Shown here piece by piece: positions 39,658-52,851 of a stretch of DNA of 64,000 nucleotides. The notes under the pieces are model-generated. The model did no database searches, had not been told where the DNA came from, and worked only from the letters and a program-made list of their open reading frames with translations. A program made the position numbers and the translations under genes. Source of the DNA: Ophiocordyceps camponoti-saundersi (nom. inval.) (lineage: Eukaryota; Ascomycota; Sordariomycetes; Hypocreales; Ophiocordycipitaceae); NCBI GenBank assembly GCA_003339415.1, contig PDHQ01000055.1, positions 120,840-184,839 of the forward strand, given 5' to 3'. Within the stretch, counting starts at the first letter, position 1, and every line of letters starts with the position of its first letter.

Positions 39658-40549
39658 ATAGATACCCCTTAAGGTATTTCTTATCTTAACTATATTCTTA
39701 TAAGTATAGCTTTAGCTTAAATCTTAAATTAAGGCGAGATTCTCCTTAGCTATAGCTTATACCTCTTTAAACTTTTATTATTTATTATAACGCTTAGCTT
39801 ATATAATATATAGCTTCGTAGCGTTATCCTTAAGCTAAGGATATATAAGTATATAAGTAAAATTCGTTTAGGTATAAATAATATATACGCGTATATTTAT
39901 AGCTACTAAATATTAGCTTAATCTTATTAATATATAGCTTAAATAAGGCGCGATTTACTTAGCTAATCTTAATAGCTAGCGTATAAATAGCGGACGCGGT
40001 CCTAAGTAAGTTTAGAAACGTAACTATTATAAGGTATAGCTTATTTATTACTAGTTTTTATATTATAATCGTAAGCTATTATTATCGTAATAAAGAAAAT
40101 TAAGGTTAATATTATTTATAAAGGAAAGGGCCCTTACGCTATATAAGCTATAAGATTTTATACCTTATAATAGCTTACTTACTAATTACGGGGCGCTATA
40201 ATATATACTAATATATACCTTTTTACTTTATAATAATATATACCTCTTTTCCTTACCGAGGTTTTAGCTTATATTTACCCTCTTATAGCTAAAGTTCGCG
40301 GCTATTTCTATTTTAGCGACCCTTAGACCTTAGCTTATTCTACCCTAGACCCGCTACTATAACCTAGCGGACTAGCACGAGGCCCGCTATAGCACCCTCT
40401 CCTTACTTACTATTCTTACCTTACTAGCTACCGATTACTTAGTAAGGGGTTTTCCCCTAAGCCCGGCCCGGTTTTTCCCCTCTTCCTACCCTCTATATAC
40501 TTAAATACCTTATAGGTCCCTAAAGTAATATAATATATATATATATATA
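39658..40549. other. RIP-mutated spacer between gypsy-1 and the palindrome
   Basis: No ORF and no recognised motif. It contains moderately GC-rich patches (40,300-40,500) with GCACGAGGCCCGC-type sequence and a (TA)n run near 40,530-40,550 at the palindrome edge. Confidence 0.4.
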
Positions 40550-43500
40550 ATATTATAGTTCTTATACTTATTAAAATTATTAAAATTATCTAAAATTAAA
40601 ATAATACCGCCTTACTCTTTTTACTAAATTTTACCGGAGCTTTTAATTATATTTTTTATAATAAGCTAATAATTATTTTTAACTACCTAAGCTTTCTTAA
40701 ATAAGTTATAATATTTATTTATTCTTATTTTACCGCTAAAACCTTATAACTTAAGTTTAATTATAAGCTTAATAATACTTTCCTAATTTAGTAAAAAGTT
40801 CCCTAAAAGTCCCTTATATTACTAATCCTTTTCTTATTATATATATTTTTACTATATTAATATTTAAACTTAATAACTAAACTATTAATAATAAGCTTCG
40901 CTAATAATATTAATATACTTAATATTAAACGCGATAAGGCCTAAGTATTTCTCTAACTTAAGTAAGCGTAGTAAATTTATAAATAATAAGCTCTTAAGTA
41001 TAAAATAACTTTTTAGCTAGCTAAAAGTAAGTTAATATATTTTATAAAAGCTAAGATAGTAAATATAACCTAGCTTTAGCTTAATATAAAAATAGTATAG
41101 CTTATATAAAAGGCGAGATTTTTAAGGGTTTAGCTATATTATAAATTTTAATAAAAATCCTACTTTTTAAAACTCGCCGCTAAACTTAAGCGCTAATACT
41201 TAGCCCTTACTAAAATTACTATATTAATATAAAATTATACCTTATTAAAAGTAAGGGAGGTATATATTAAAGCTATTAGATTAGCGATTATATTTAGTAT
41301 ATTTTAGTTCGCTTTACTTATATAACTAAGAGGGAAATTATATAGCTTTATTATAAAAGTGCTAGCTATAGAATAATTTAAATACTTAAAAGTTATTATT
41401 AAAGCTTATAAAGCTACCCCTTTCTATTATATTAAAATAAAAGCTTTTATCCCCCCTTTTAACTTATACCTTACTTATTAGATAGCTTATACTTATTACC
41501 GCCTTTAATATATAAGTATAATAAACCTTATCCGCACTATAGTAAAAAAAGCTACTAAGTAAGTTAGATATAAATATAAAAGGCGCCCCTATTAATAAAA
41601 ATATTAAGTATTATAAAACTTAGAGGAATTCTATAAAATATAAACTAAACTTAAATTAGAGGCTAGATATATATAATATAATTTTAATACTAAACTTTAA
41701 GAAGAGTAGCTTTTTTAATAATATTCTTAAGAAAGTAAGCTTAAAAAGTATAAGTAATCTTATAGCTACCTTATTAATAAACTATTATAGCTTAAGGCTA
41801 GGATTACTTTATATATTTATAAAGGACTTTCTAAGTTTATTAGTATAATATTTATATAATTTCGGATTAAATATATTAAACTTAATTCTTTTCTCTAAGC
41901 TTATAAGGTCTTTTAGGTAATTTCGAAACGCTACCCTTATAATAATAGCGATAAGATAATACCGTATATCTTTCTTAATTATATTTTTACTTATAAAAAT
42001 AAGCTACTTTTCGATATTAATTAGTAACTAATATAAAACTAATATAACCTTATTAAAGCGCTTAATAATTTTTAATTTATAGCTAAATTTATACGCTAAT
42101 TTCTTTCGCTTAAATAATTACGCTAATTTAACCTTATAATATTACTTTATAAAAATAAAATAGATAAAGGAGATAAGGCCTTTAGCTTTATAATAAATAT
42201 ATAAAAATTATTTTATAATAATAATTTTATTATTTATTTTACTAGCTATTTACCTAGCTTTAAAGCTAAATTATTTTAACTATATATAAAATATTAACTT
42301 AACTATATAAAGCGCGGAACTAACTACGCTTATTATAGCTATAGCTTTAGCTATAGCTTTAACCTTAACTATAACTATAAGCGTAAACTAAAGCTACTTA
42401 TTTCTTTTTTACTAATAGCTTTTTCTTTTTACTAAATATAATATAATTACTAATTAGCGTTATAAAGTTTTTATTATTAGATATATTATTAACTAAACTA
42501 TTTTAAATAAAATTAAGGATCTTCTTATAAAAAGGCGGCGCGGTTACGATATAAGCGCTAATAATATCCTCCCCGGCGGTAAAGGTAATTTTAACGCTTA
42601 AGGTAAAAGTAGTTTTAGGCTTACTAAGCTTATTAGCTTCTAACTTAAACTCGGACTTAATAAATATTAAGGTAAAAGTAAAACTAAGAATAGGAGGCGG
42701 AGTATAAAAGATAGGAGAATAATTAATAAGAGATAAGCTCCCCTATAAGTACGTATTATTCTTAATAATATAGCGAATATAACGTAGCTTTTTAGTTAAT
42801 TACTTAAAAAAGTTAATTACTTATATATAAAAAATATATTATTCTTATATTTAAGCTAATATAATAGCGATAAATTAGTTAGCGCTAGTTAAATTTTTAG
42901 TTACTTTAATAATAAGGTCCTTTTTAATAGTAAGAGGCTATAAGCTTTAAAATAATATATAGCTAATAGCCGCTTATATAATTTAATTAGCGTAAATATT
43001 ATTATAATATATAATAGTATATATCTCTTTAATACGCTAAATTATATTTTTCTACTACGCTTATTAATATAAGATTTACTATAAACTTAATATAATTATA
43101 ATATTATATTATTTAAGCGTTATAATTAAAGCCTAGCTAGTAAGTAACCTTAACTATAGCGTAAATAGCTTTAGCTATAATAAGATTATTAATTAGCTAA
43201 TACTTAGTATAATTATTTACGTATTTAATATAAGCTATACTTAGATAATTTACCTTAGTTATTAGTAAATATAAATATATACTAAGGCTAAGTACTTACT
43301 TTTTTATACTTAATAAAAGTTCCTAAAGCTAATAAGCGTACTAATATACCTTATATAAAATACCGCTTAAAGAAAGTTAGGTTTAATAGGTATTTTACTT
43401 TAGTATAAGTTAGCTATAAACTAATTACGCGCGCTAAGAATTACTTATATAGTTAAAATTACTAAAAAAAAAAATAAGATAATAATAGCCCGCTTATATT

Positions 43501-43985
43501 AGTAAAAATAACCCCCCCCTCCTTTATATACCTTTAAGCTTTAAGTTATTAATTTATAAAAACTAACTTCTTAATTAGGAAAGCTTCCTAATTAAGAAAG
43601 CTTAAAAAAGGAGTATATACTTAAGTATATATTATACGTAAAAGAGGTATATAGCTATATACTTAAAAGTTAAGTAATATATACTTAAAAGCTAAGGAGG
43701 TATATACTAGCACGTATAAGTAATATATATTACCGCTACTATTATCTTTTCCTTATCTTATCTATCTTTTCTTATTTTTCCTTATATTATATAATATTAC
43801 TATAACCGATAGTTATTTTCTTTATACGTATAGAGCGCCTAGCCTGGCCCCGAGCTAAATACGGTCTTACTATATAGCGGGGGGTTTTACCTCTTTTAGG
43901 AGGGTTTTTCCTACTCAACTTACTACTAAGGTTCTAGCAGCTACTTTTATAGCCTCTAGAGTACTATAATAATAATAATAATAAG
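40550..43985 (-). repeat. Left arm of a 7.3-kb palindrome (A/B-family copy BL)
   Basis: It is the reverse complement of 44,401-47,846 along its whole 3.4 kb. Examples are GTTCTAGCAGCTACTTTTATAG here against CTATAGAAGTAGCTGCTAGAAC at 44,437, and the pair near 43,560/44,790. Compared with the right arm, more C/G sites have become T/A, so the arms have diverged by RIP after the duplication. It is distantly related to A1-A3. No protein was identified. Confidence 0.8.
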
Positions 43986-44400
43986 TAAGAAATATAGTTA
44001 GAAAAGTAAAAGTAAAGGAAAAGTATAATTTATCTAAGGAAGCTAAGGAAATTAAGGATTTCTATAAGCTTAAAATATAAAATATAATTAAAAGCGCTTA
44101 TTATATTAAATATTAAAAAGGAAGCGGAGCTTTAAAAGCTTTAAGTAATATAAATAGATTTTATTAAAAAGAGTAAAGCGCTATAAGGAAACTTATTAAG
44201 CTAGTTCCCTATTTTACCTTATAATAAAACTTTTATAAACTCCGCTATATAAGATATCTTCTTTATAATTATAATTTTAAGGATTTTACTTATAATATTA
44301 AGAAAAAAAATAAAATAATAGCTACTTAAAGTTTAATAAACCTTTAAGCTTTTATCCGAGCTTTTACTTACTTTTTAAAAAACTATAATATTAAAAGTTT
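43986..44400. repeat. Palindrome spacer, derived from repeat C
   Basis: This ~415-bp loop matches the reverse complement of 4,165-4,540 in C1, including GCGGAGTTTATAAGAATCTT-like and AAAGCTTTAAGTAATATA blocks. Each arm begins with a (TAA)n/(TTA)n run at the junction. Confidence 0.65.
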
Positions 44401-47400
44401 AATATTATTATTATTATTATTATAGTACTTTAGGGGCTATAGAAGTAGCTGCTAGAACCTCGGCAGTAAGTCGAGTAGGAAAAACCCTCCTAAAAGAGGT
44501 AAAACCCCCCGCTATATAATAGGACCGCGTCCAGCTTAGGGCTAGGCTAGGCGCTTTACGCGTATAAAGAAAGTAACCGTTAGTTACGGTAATACTATAT
44601 AACGTAAGGAAAGATAAGGAAAGATAGATAAGATAAGGAAAAGATAATAATAGCGGCGGTATATATTGCCTATATATACTAGTACGTACCTCCCCGGCCT
44701 CTAAGTATATATTACTTAACTCTTAGGTATATAGCTACGTACTTTTTTTACGCACGGTATATACTTAAGTACGTACCTTTTTTTTAAGCCTTCCTAATTA
44801 GGAAGCTTTCCTAATCGGGAAGTTAGTTTTTATAAATTAGTAACTTAAGGCTTAAAAGTATATAAAGGAGGGGGGGGTTGCTCCTATTAGTATAGGCAGG
44901 CTATCGTTATCTTATTATTTTTTTAGTAATTTTAACTATATAAGTAATCCTTAGCGCGCGTAACTAATTTATAGCTAACTTATACCGAAGTAAAATACCC
45001 GCTAAACCTAACTTTCCTTAGGCGGTATTTTACGTAAGGTATATTAGTGCGCTTATTAGCTTTAGGGACTTTTATTAAGTATAAAAAAGTAAGTACTTAG
45101 CCTTAGTATATATCCGTATCTGCTAATAACCGGGGCAGACTATCTAAGCGTAGCTTATATTAAATATACGAATAATCGCACTAAGTACTAGCTAATTAAC
45201 GATCCCGCTATAGCTAAAGCTATTCGCGCTATAGTTAAAGTTACTTACTAGCTAAGCTTTAATTATAATACCTAAATAGTAAGTAATATTTAAGTTATAT
45301 TAAGTTTATAATAAGTTTTATACTAATAAGTATAATAGAAAAATATAATTTAGCGTATTAAAAAGATACGCGCTATCGCGCGTTATAATAATATTTACGC
45401 TAATTAAGTTATATAAGCGGCCGCCGGCCGCGTACCGCTTTAAAGCTTATAGCCTCCCGCTATTAAAAAGGACCTTATTATTAAAATAACCGAAAATCTA
45501 ATTAGCGCTAACTAACTTATTACTATTATATTAGCTTAAATATAAAAGTAGCGTATTTTTTATATATAGGTAATTAACTTTTTTAAATAATTAACTAAGA
45601 AGCTACGCCGTATCCGCTACGCTATTAAGAATAACGCGCGCTTATAGGGGAGCCCGTCTCCTACTAATTGTCCTCTTATCCTCTATACTCCGCCTCCTAT
45701 TATTAGTTCCGCTTCTACCCTAATATTTATCGAATCTAAGTTCGAGTCCGAGTTAGAGGCCGATAAGCTTAGCGAGCTTAAGATTACTCTTACCCTAAGC
45801 GTTAAGGTTACCCTCGCCGCCGGGGAGGATATTACTAGCGCCCGTGCTAAGACCGCGCCGCCTCCTTATAAGGAGATCTCTAATCTTATTTAAAATAGTC
45901 TAGTTAATAATATATTTAGTAACGAAAACTATATAATATTAGTTAGTAACTATACCGCGTCTAATAAGGAGGAGGAGCTAGTAATAAAAGAGGAGTAGGT
46001 AGCTTTAGTTTACGCTTATAGTTATAGTTAAGGTTAAGGCCGCGGCTAAGGCCGCGGCTATAGTAAATATAATTAGTTCCGCGCTTCGCGCGGTTAAGTT
46101 AATACCTTATATATAGTTAAGATAGTTTAGCTTTAGGGCTAGGTAAATAGCTAGTAAGATAAATAATAAGGTTATCGCTATAAAGTAGCTTTTATATATC
46201 TATTACGGGGCTAAAAGCCCTATCTCCCTTATCTATTTTGCTTTCGTAAAGTAATATTATAAGGTTAAATTAATATAGTTATTTAAGCGAAAGAAACTAG
46301 CGTATAAGTTTAGCTATAGATTAAGAGTTATTAAGCGCTTTAATAAAATTACGCTAGTCCTATATCGGTTACTAGTTAGTATTAAGAAGTAGCTTATTTT
46401 TATAAGTAAAGGTATAGTTAAGAAAGATATACGGTATTATCTTATCCCTATTATTATAAGGGCACCGCCTCGAAGCTACCCTAAGGACCTTATAAGCTTA
46501 GAGAAAGGAATTAAGTCTAATATATCTAATTTAAAGTTATATAAATATTATACTAATAAACTTAAGAAGTCCCTTATAAATACGTAAGGCGGTTTTAGCC
46601 TTAAGCTATAGCGGTTTATTAATAAGGTAGCTATAAGACTACCTATACTTCTTAAGCTTACCTTCTCGGGAATACTATTAGAGGAGCTATTTTTCTTAAA
46701 ATTTAATATCGAAGTCGCGTTATATATATTTAGCCTCTAGTTTAGGTCCGGTTTATATCTTATAGAATTCCTCTAAGTCCTATAATATTTAATATCTCTA
46801 TTAACGGGGGCGCCCTTTACGCTTATATCTAACTTACTTAGCGGCTTTCTTTACCGCGGTATAGATAAGGTTTACTATACCTATATATTAAAAGCGGTAA
46901 TAAATATAAGCTATCTAGTAAGTAAAGTATAAGTTAAGGGGGGGGACGAAAGCCTCTACTTCGATATAATAAAGAGGGGTAGCTTTATAAGCTCCGGTAA
47001 TAACTCTTAAGTATTTAAACTATTCCGTAGCTAGCGCTTTTATAATAAAACTATATAGTTTCCCCCTTAGTTACGTAAGCGGGGCGAACTAAAATATACC
47101 GAATATAATTGCTAATCTAATAGCTTTAATATATACCTCCCTTACTCTTAATAAGGTATAACCTTATATTAATATAATAATCTTAATAAAGGCTAAATAT
47201 TAGCACTTAAGTTTAGCGGTAAGTTTTAAAAGGTAGGACTTTTATTAAAGTTTATAATATAGCTAAACCCCTAAAAGTCTCGCCTTTTACGTAAGCTATA
47301 TTATTTTTATACTAAGCTAAAGCTAGGTTATATCTATTTTCCTAGCCTTCGTAAAATATATTAACTTACTTTTAGCCGGCTAAAAAGTTATTTTATACTT

Positions 47401-47846
47401 AAAGGCCTATTATTCGTAGATTCGCTACGCTCGCTTAAGTTAAAAGAGTACCTAAGCCTTATCGTATCCGATACTAAGTATATTAATATTATTAGTAAAG
47501 CTTATTATAAATAGTCCGGTTATTAAGTTTAGATATCGGTATAATAAGGATATATATAATAGGAAAAGAACTAGTAATATAGGGGACCCTTAGGGGACCC
47601 CTTATTAAATTAAGAAAGCGTTACTAAGCTTATAGTTAAACTTAAGCTATAAGGTTTTAGCGGTAAGATAAGAATAAATAAACGCTATAACTTATTCGGG
47701 AAAGCTTAAGTAGTTAAGAATAACTATTAGCTTATCGTAAGAAATATAGTTAAAGGCTCCGGTAAAGTCTAATAAAAGGAGTAAGGCGGTGCCGCCTTAG
47801 TCTTAGATAATCTTAATAGTTTTAGTAAGTATAAGGATTATAATAT
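44401..47846 (+). repeat. Right arm of the palindrome (A/B-family copy BR)
   Basis: This is the best preserved A/B copy and has the highest GC. Between about 45,560 and 46,060 one plus-strand frame is open over long stretches and encodes a Pro/Ser/Thr/Glu-rich, disordered-looking sequence (for example KTAPPPYKEI) that runs into a QGQGRG repeat, reminiscent of RNA-binding gag-like proteins. Stops are TAA/TAG. It is homologous to A3 (GCGGTTTATTAATAAG block), and fragments recur at 15,425, 17,580 and 62,920. The class remains unknown. Confidence 0.75.
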
Positions 47847-48520
47847 CGGTAAAGCGTTATAGCTTATTACCTATTTAGCCGTTTAGGAGGATATTAGCCG
47901 CTTCTGCTACGGACGCTATTTTCCTAATAATAATTATTTCTAAAACCTTCCTTATTATATTAAGGAGCGAAATTAGCCTATACCCGCCTAGGGTATAGTA
48001 CGTAGCTAATAGTTTACTTACCTTATAGATAACTATAATATTAGAGGCTTTAAATTATAATAGGAAATAGCCGCTATTAATATAGCCTTAAAAAATCTTT
48101 TAAAAGATTTAAATAAGGGGGGGTCTATATCCTTTTAGGAACTTAACTAAGATCCCGTTAGGGCCGGCGGATTTCTATAAGGCGATTAAAGAAAAGGTAA
48201 AGTAGACGTTATCGGTAGTAATTAAATATTTAATATAAAAGGGAGGGAAGGGTTTATCTAAGGTAAGAGGAGGGGCTAAGGCGGTAGGAGTAGGGAAGAA
48301 TTACTAGCTAAGTAAGATCGCTTTATTTAAGAATATAGATACTAGGTTTAAGTTAGGGCTCTTCTATAGCGTCGGTATATATATAAGCTCTGGCAGGGCC
48401 TAGCTCCGGAGCCGGGCCTAATATTCTATTATCTAAAGTGTTACTAAGTTTGTTAAGATACTATCGAGGAAGTTGCGCTAGGCTCCACGGCGGGCCGCGC
48501 CGATAAAAGTTTAATATTAA
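47847..48520 (-). pseudogene. LINE RT fragment on the minus strand
   Basis: The reverse complement matches 24,400-24,990 of LINE-1 ORF2, for example CCTTCCCTCCCTTTTAT-like and TATCTTTTTAGGAACTTAAC-like blocks and the CTCCTTAATATAATAAGGAAGG region. It begins where the palindrome ends. The last ~140 bp (about 48,380-48,520) are much richer in GC, CA and TG than the surroundings. Confidence 0.6.
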
Positions 48521-49535
48521 GTAAGGAAATATCTATAAGTAATATATTCCTAAAAAAGCTTAGTTAAAACTATTATAAGAGGTTATTTATAACTTTTTAG
48601 AAAGCTAATAAAAATATTATTAAGCTTAGTAAACTTTTATAATATAATACTAAAAAGAGTAAAGCGGACTTTATTTTTAATAACTTAAGATAGAATACTT
48701 ATTAAGAGGAAAAGGTTAGAAATAAAAAAGTATAAAATATTTTTCGGAGAATAAAGAAAAAACTTATAAGCTAAAAGCTTTAACTTTTTAAAGAAAGATA
48801 ATTAAAAAAATAAAATCTATATTTTATTAAAAAAGAGAAATATATATAAGCTTTAAAAAAGCTTAGCTATAAAGTTTTACTTATTAAGTTATAAATTATA
48901 TAATATTAAAGTTACTATTTATAAAAGTAAGAAATTACTTTTAATTATCCCTTTTCGCTTTTTTAATTAATAATTTTTATTATATTATAGCGTTTTAATA
49001 TACTTTTTAGCAGTTAAAGTTTAGCTATATTTATTAATACCGCTTAGTATATTTTATATTTAATCTTATAAAAATAACTTTTAAAGTTTATTATAAATAT
49101 AAGTAAAGATTATATTATTAAAAGAATTTTATAATTATTAAGCTAGCTATAATATCTAACTATTTATATAGCTATTATATTAACTTCTTAATATTTATTA
49201 TAAATTTTATTTAAATAATAAAAAATAAAAAGCGGTTTTTTACTTTTATATATAAGATATTAAAATTAAAATATTTTTAGCGTAATATTAAGATAAAGTT
49301 TAAAAATAGAAAAGTAATAAAAAAAATAAATTAAAAAATATAATTAAAATTAAAAAGATTAAAGTCTAAGCTAAAATATATAAGGAAAAAATTAAGTATA
49401 TTTTAAATTAAGTTAATAATATTAATTTTCTACTTATATATTTTTTAAATAATCTTATAAGGAAAAGTAAAAAGTTTAAAATAAAGTTAATAAAAAGTAA
49501 AAAAAAGCTTTATAAAGTAAGGGGAGGTATAATTA
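48520..49535 (-). repeat. Repeat C, copy C2
   Basis: This is the reverse complement of 3,123-4,160. Clear landmarks are AATAAAAAGCGGTTTTTTACTTTTAT near 49,225 and the AAGTAAGGGGAGGTATAAT end at 49,519-49,537. It is RIP-saturated, with no coding potential. Confidence 0.65.
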
Positions 49536-49770
49536 TAAAAGTTTTAAAAAAGGTAATAAGTATTAAAATCGCTAAGGATAATTAGTAAAGCGAAGGCGGA
49601 GGTAAAGCGCGAGGAGGGAGAAAGAGGTAATAAGTATAAGAGAGGTTTAATATATATTTTAAATAATATAGAGTAAATAATAACTATTTAAAATTTATTA
49701 TAAAAAAATATTCTAATAAGGTTAGGCCTTATAATAAGGTTTTAATTATTAATTTTATATTATTTATATA
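49536..49770. other. Short unassigned RIP-mutated segment
   Basis: It contains a purine-rich run (49,590-49,650, GAAGGCGGAGG-type) and AT-rich sequence up to the ATATA target duplication of the next element. No gene is visible. Confidence 0.4.
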
Positions 49771-50278
49771 TATCGGTTAGGCATCCTTCCTAAGCCGAAT
49801 AAGTAGCTAAAGTTATATTATAAACTTCTCGTAATAAAGATACTAATAAATTAAACTTAGATTACGTATACTATATTAACTTAAATAATAAGGTTTAGGT
49901 AACTTATCTAAATTATATAGCGTATAAGAATATTATATTTACTATACGATATACTCTAGCTAATAGAGTTATAAAAGATTAAATAATAACTCTACTTATA
50001 ACTTATCTCTTTTTTAAAAAGCACGGAAAAGTAAGTATATTATATATATATTCCCCCTCCTACTAACTACCTCCCTATCCTTTTCCTATATTAACTTCGT
50101 ATATTATATTAATATTATATAAATCTTAAATCGGTATTATCTTAAGTTTAACTCCTTTTTATACGTATCCCTAACCTCCTACTTTATTTATATAAAGATA
50201 GTTATCTTTACGATATATGCTATACGTATTTAACGCGTATTATATTCCTAAGTAGCTAGTAATATATATATTTTAATA
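49771..50278. repeat. Left LTR of the short LTR element
   Basis: 508 bp, collinear with 52,852-53,359. Differences are C/T and G/A; each copy holds C/G at sites lost in the other (for example AAAGCACGGAAAAG here and ATATAACGCGTGCTACGCG in the right copy). Confidence 0.85.
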
Positions 50279-50907
50279 TTAGTAGTTTTTTTTTTTATAT
50301 TTAGGAATATATATTTATTAAGTAAGTAGTTTAAATATAATTAAGTTTTTTTAGTAGCTTTTATAAATTAAATTATTTCTCTACCTTTAAGAACTTATAT
50401 AATTTAAAACTAGTAAATACCCTTACTTTACTAATTTATAGATAAACTTAGGTTAATATCGTGCTAATATCTAATATATTTCTTAATAATTCTAGTATAA
50501 TTTCTTAGAATAGTATACGTTAAGCTATATATCGCGTCTCCTTATTATTTATATTTCGTAAATAATAAATAAAATTTAAGTAATAAACTTAACGCTATAT
50601 ATTATTACTAGCTTAGAGCTTAACGCTATATATCGTTAGCCGCCGCTATAAGCTAGTCCTAGGGCTTAGTCGCTTTTAAACCTTAAGATTAATAAATAAC
50701 TCCCTTAAATATAATATAAGCTAGCTATAAGGATATTACCGGGGCGTCTTATTTTAAAAACCCCCGGTAAATATTAGCTACGCGAGGGGGAATCTCCTCT
50801 ATTAACTAATAAACCCCTATAGCCGGCGAGGGTTATCTCCTTCTTATAGCACTAAGCGTTCCTATACCGTAATATTCGTAATTCCGCTAAGTTATTATAG
50901 TTTTTAT

Positions 50908-50958
50908 ATTATAATACTCCTAGAGCGGCGTGATTCTTAACCTTAGGAGTACTATAAT
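50908..50958. repeat. Hairpin with 15-bp arms
   Basis: ATTATAATACTCCTA (50,908-50,922) pairs with TAGGAGTACTATAAT (50,944-50,958) with one mismatch and a 21-nt loop. It lies in the interior of the short LTR element. Confidence 0.7.
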
Positions 50959-51134
50959 CCCCTAATAGTATTTTCTTTCTAATTTAAAGATTAGAGAAAC
51001 GAAGAATAAATATATATAGTACGCTAAATAAAGAACGCGATACCTAGTAAATTTTCGCTAAGTTATCCGCGAAAAACGGGTAAGAAAAACTAAGGTAATT
51101 ATAAAAAGGAAAGGGAAAAAAAAAAAATTTTAAA

Positions 51135-51151
51135 GGGGGGGGGGGGGGGGG
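51135..51151 (+). repeat. G17 homopolymer
   Basis: A run of 17 G follows an A-rich stretch. G runs contain no CpA on the opposite strand, so RIP at CpA would spare them. Confidence 0.9.
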
Positions 51152-51332
51152 ATATTTATACCTAGGAGGTATATACCTCTTATATCCGTAAAAGGGGTCG
51201 GTATATACTAATATATTACCTATAAGAGGGGTAAATATATACCTTATTTAGCGGGGTAAATTAGTAACTTAGCACCTTACTTATAAATTACCCTACGCCT
51301 AAGCTCCTTATTCTTTTTCTCTTCTTTCTACC

Positions 51333-51369
<37 letters not shown>

Positions 51370-52851
51370 GGAAAGTAAATTTAAATCGATTCTAAGTTAG
51401 TATTATAGTAAGCTTTTACTAACCTTAACTTAAGATTTATTATATATTAGGACCGCCCCCTTATACGCTTACCGCTCCGCGCGGTTATTAGATTATTATT
51501 TTAAATCCTAAGTCTAAGAATAATATTAATAATAATAATACTCTTAAAGCTTTAATTTGCTAGCGGCGTAAAAGTATATTAATTCCGGCTTTAATTTATA
51601 TTAGTTATAAGTTAAGATTAACCTAGTTTTTAATATATTTTAAACTTAGCTTTAAACGCGTATTACGCGCGTTATACCCTTATCTCCTTTACGCGCCCCT
51701 TATAAGCTCCTTTTACGGTATCCGTAATTACTTTTCGCTTACGCTTATAAATATTATCGCTTACTTTTATAGTAACGCCTATTATATTTTATTAAGTGCG
51801 ACCCGCTAAGCGTAATCTTTTTATATTTTTACCGCCGCTTACGCTATTATCTTAAGCGTAGCGTAATATTATTTAGCGTAGTAATATTAAAAGGGTGCCC
51901 TTATACTAAAATTATATTAGCTATATAGGTAAATAGGAGCTAAAAATTAACGCTTATTAGGAATAAGTATCTTAATTAGTAACCGCTTATTATTAATATA
52001 CTAAAAAAGGTATCTAGTATAATAATATATATATAGCTTACTAAAACTTAACTTTATATAAATTAATACTAACTTAATAAATTATCCTAGCTATTATTAC
52101 CTTTACGTAAGCTTTTACTATATTTATAGGCGATAATATACCTTTATATAAGGACTAGTATACTAAAGTAAGTCTAATAATAATCTAATCTCTATTTATA
52201 TTTAAGTTAATATCTAACTAATATTACTAATATAGTAATATTACTCGGCTAGCCTTATATAATTATCGCGTATTACGCCCTCTTAGATATCCGCGTTAGG
52301 AGTAAGGGTAGGGGACTCTAGTTTTAAAAATATTACTTTTTTTTTTCTTATTATTTTTTTTTTCTTTTATTATTTTTATCTCTTATATATTACTAAATTA
52401 ACTTAATTATAAGAAACTTCTAGTATTAAATTTATAAAAGCTTAGAAAATAATAGTTATAGAGTAACTATTAAAACTAATTTAAAGTTAATAGGACCTTA
52501 GGTCGAAATTAAAGTAAGTTCCTAAAAATCCTAAACTAAAAGTAAAAAGAAAAAAGAATAGATAATATTAACTTATAGTAAGTTATCGCTAAGTATTAGG
52601 ATATTCGAATTATTAAGTTACTAATTAGATATTAGTTAAAATATATCTATATATTATCGAAATAATAATTATAGTTTCTTAGGAGTTAGTATTTTAATAA
52701 ATATCTACTATCTAAATTACTTTTCTATTTCCGATTTAAACTAAAGTTAAATAATAACGAAGCTAGCATTTTAGCTTACGTTAATTAACTAAGTTTTAAG
52801 TAATAAAAAGTAATTAAGTCCGCGATATAACTTAGCTTTATTACTAATTAG

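Noticed and set aside
40550..47846. Palindrome as one transposon with 3.4-kb terminal inverted repeats
   Set aside because: The arms are each a whole copy of a repeat that also occurs singly in both orientations, and the spacer comes from another repeat. Two head-to-head copies explain it more simply.
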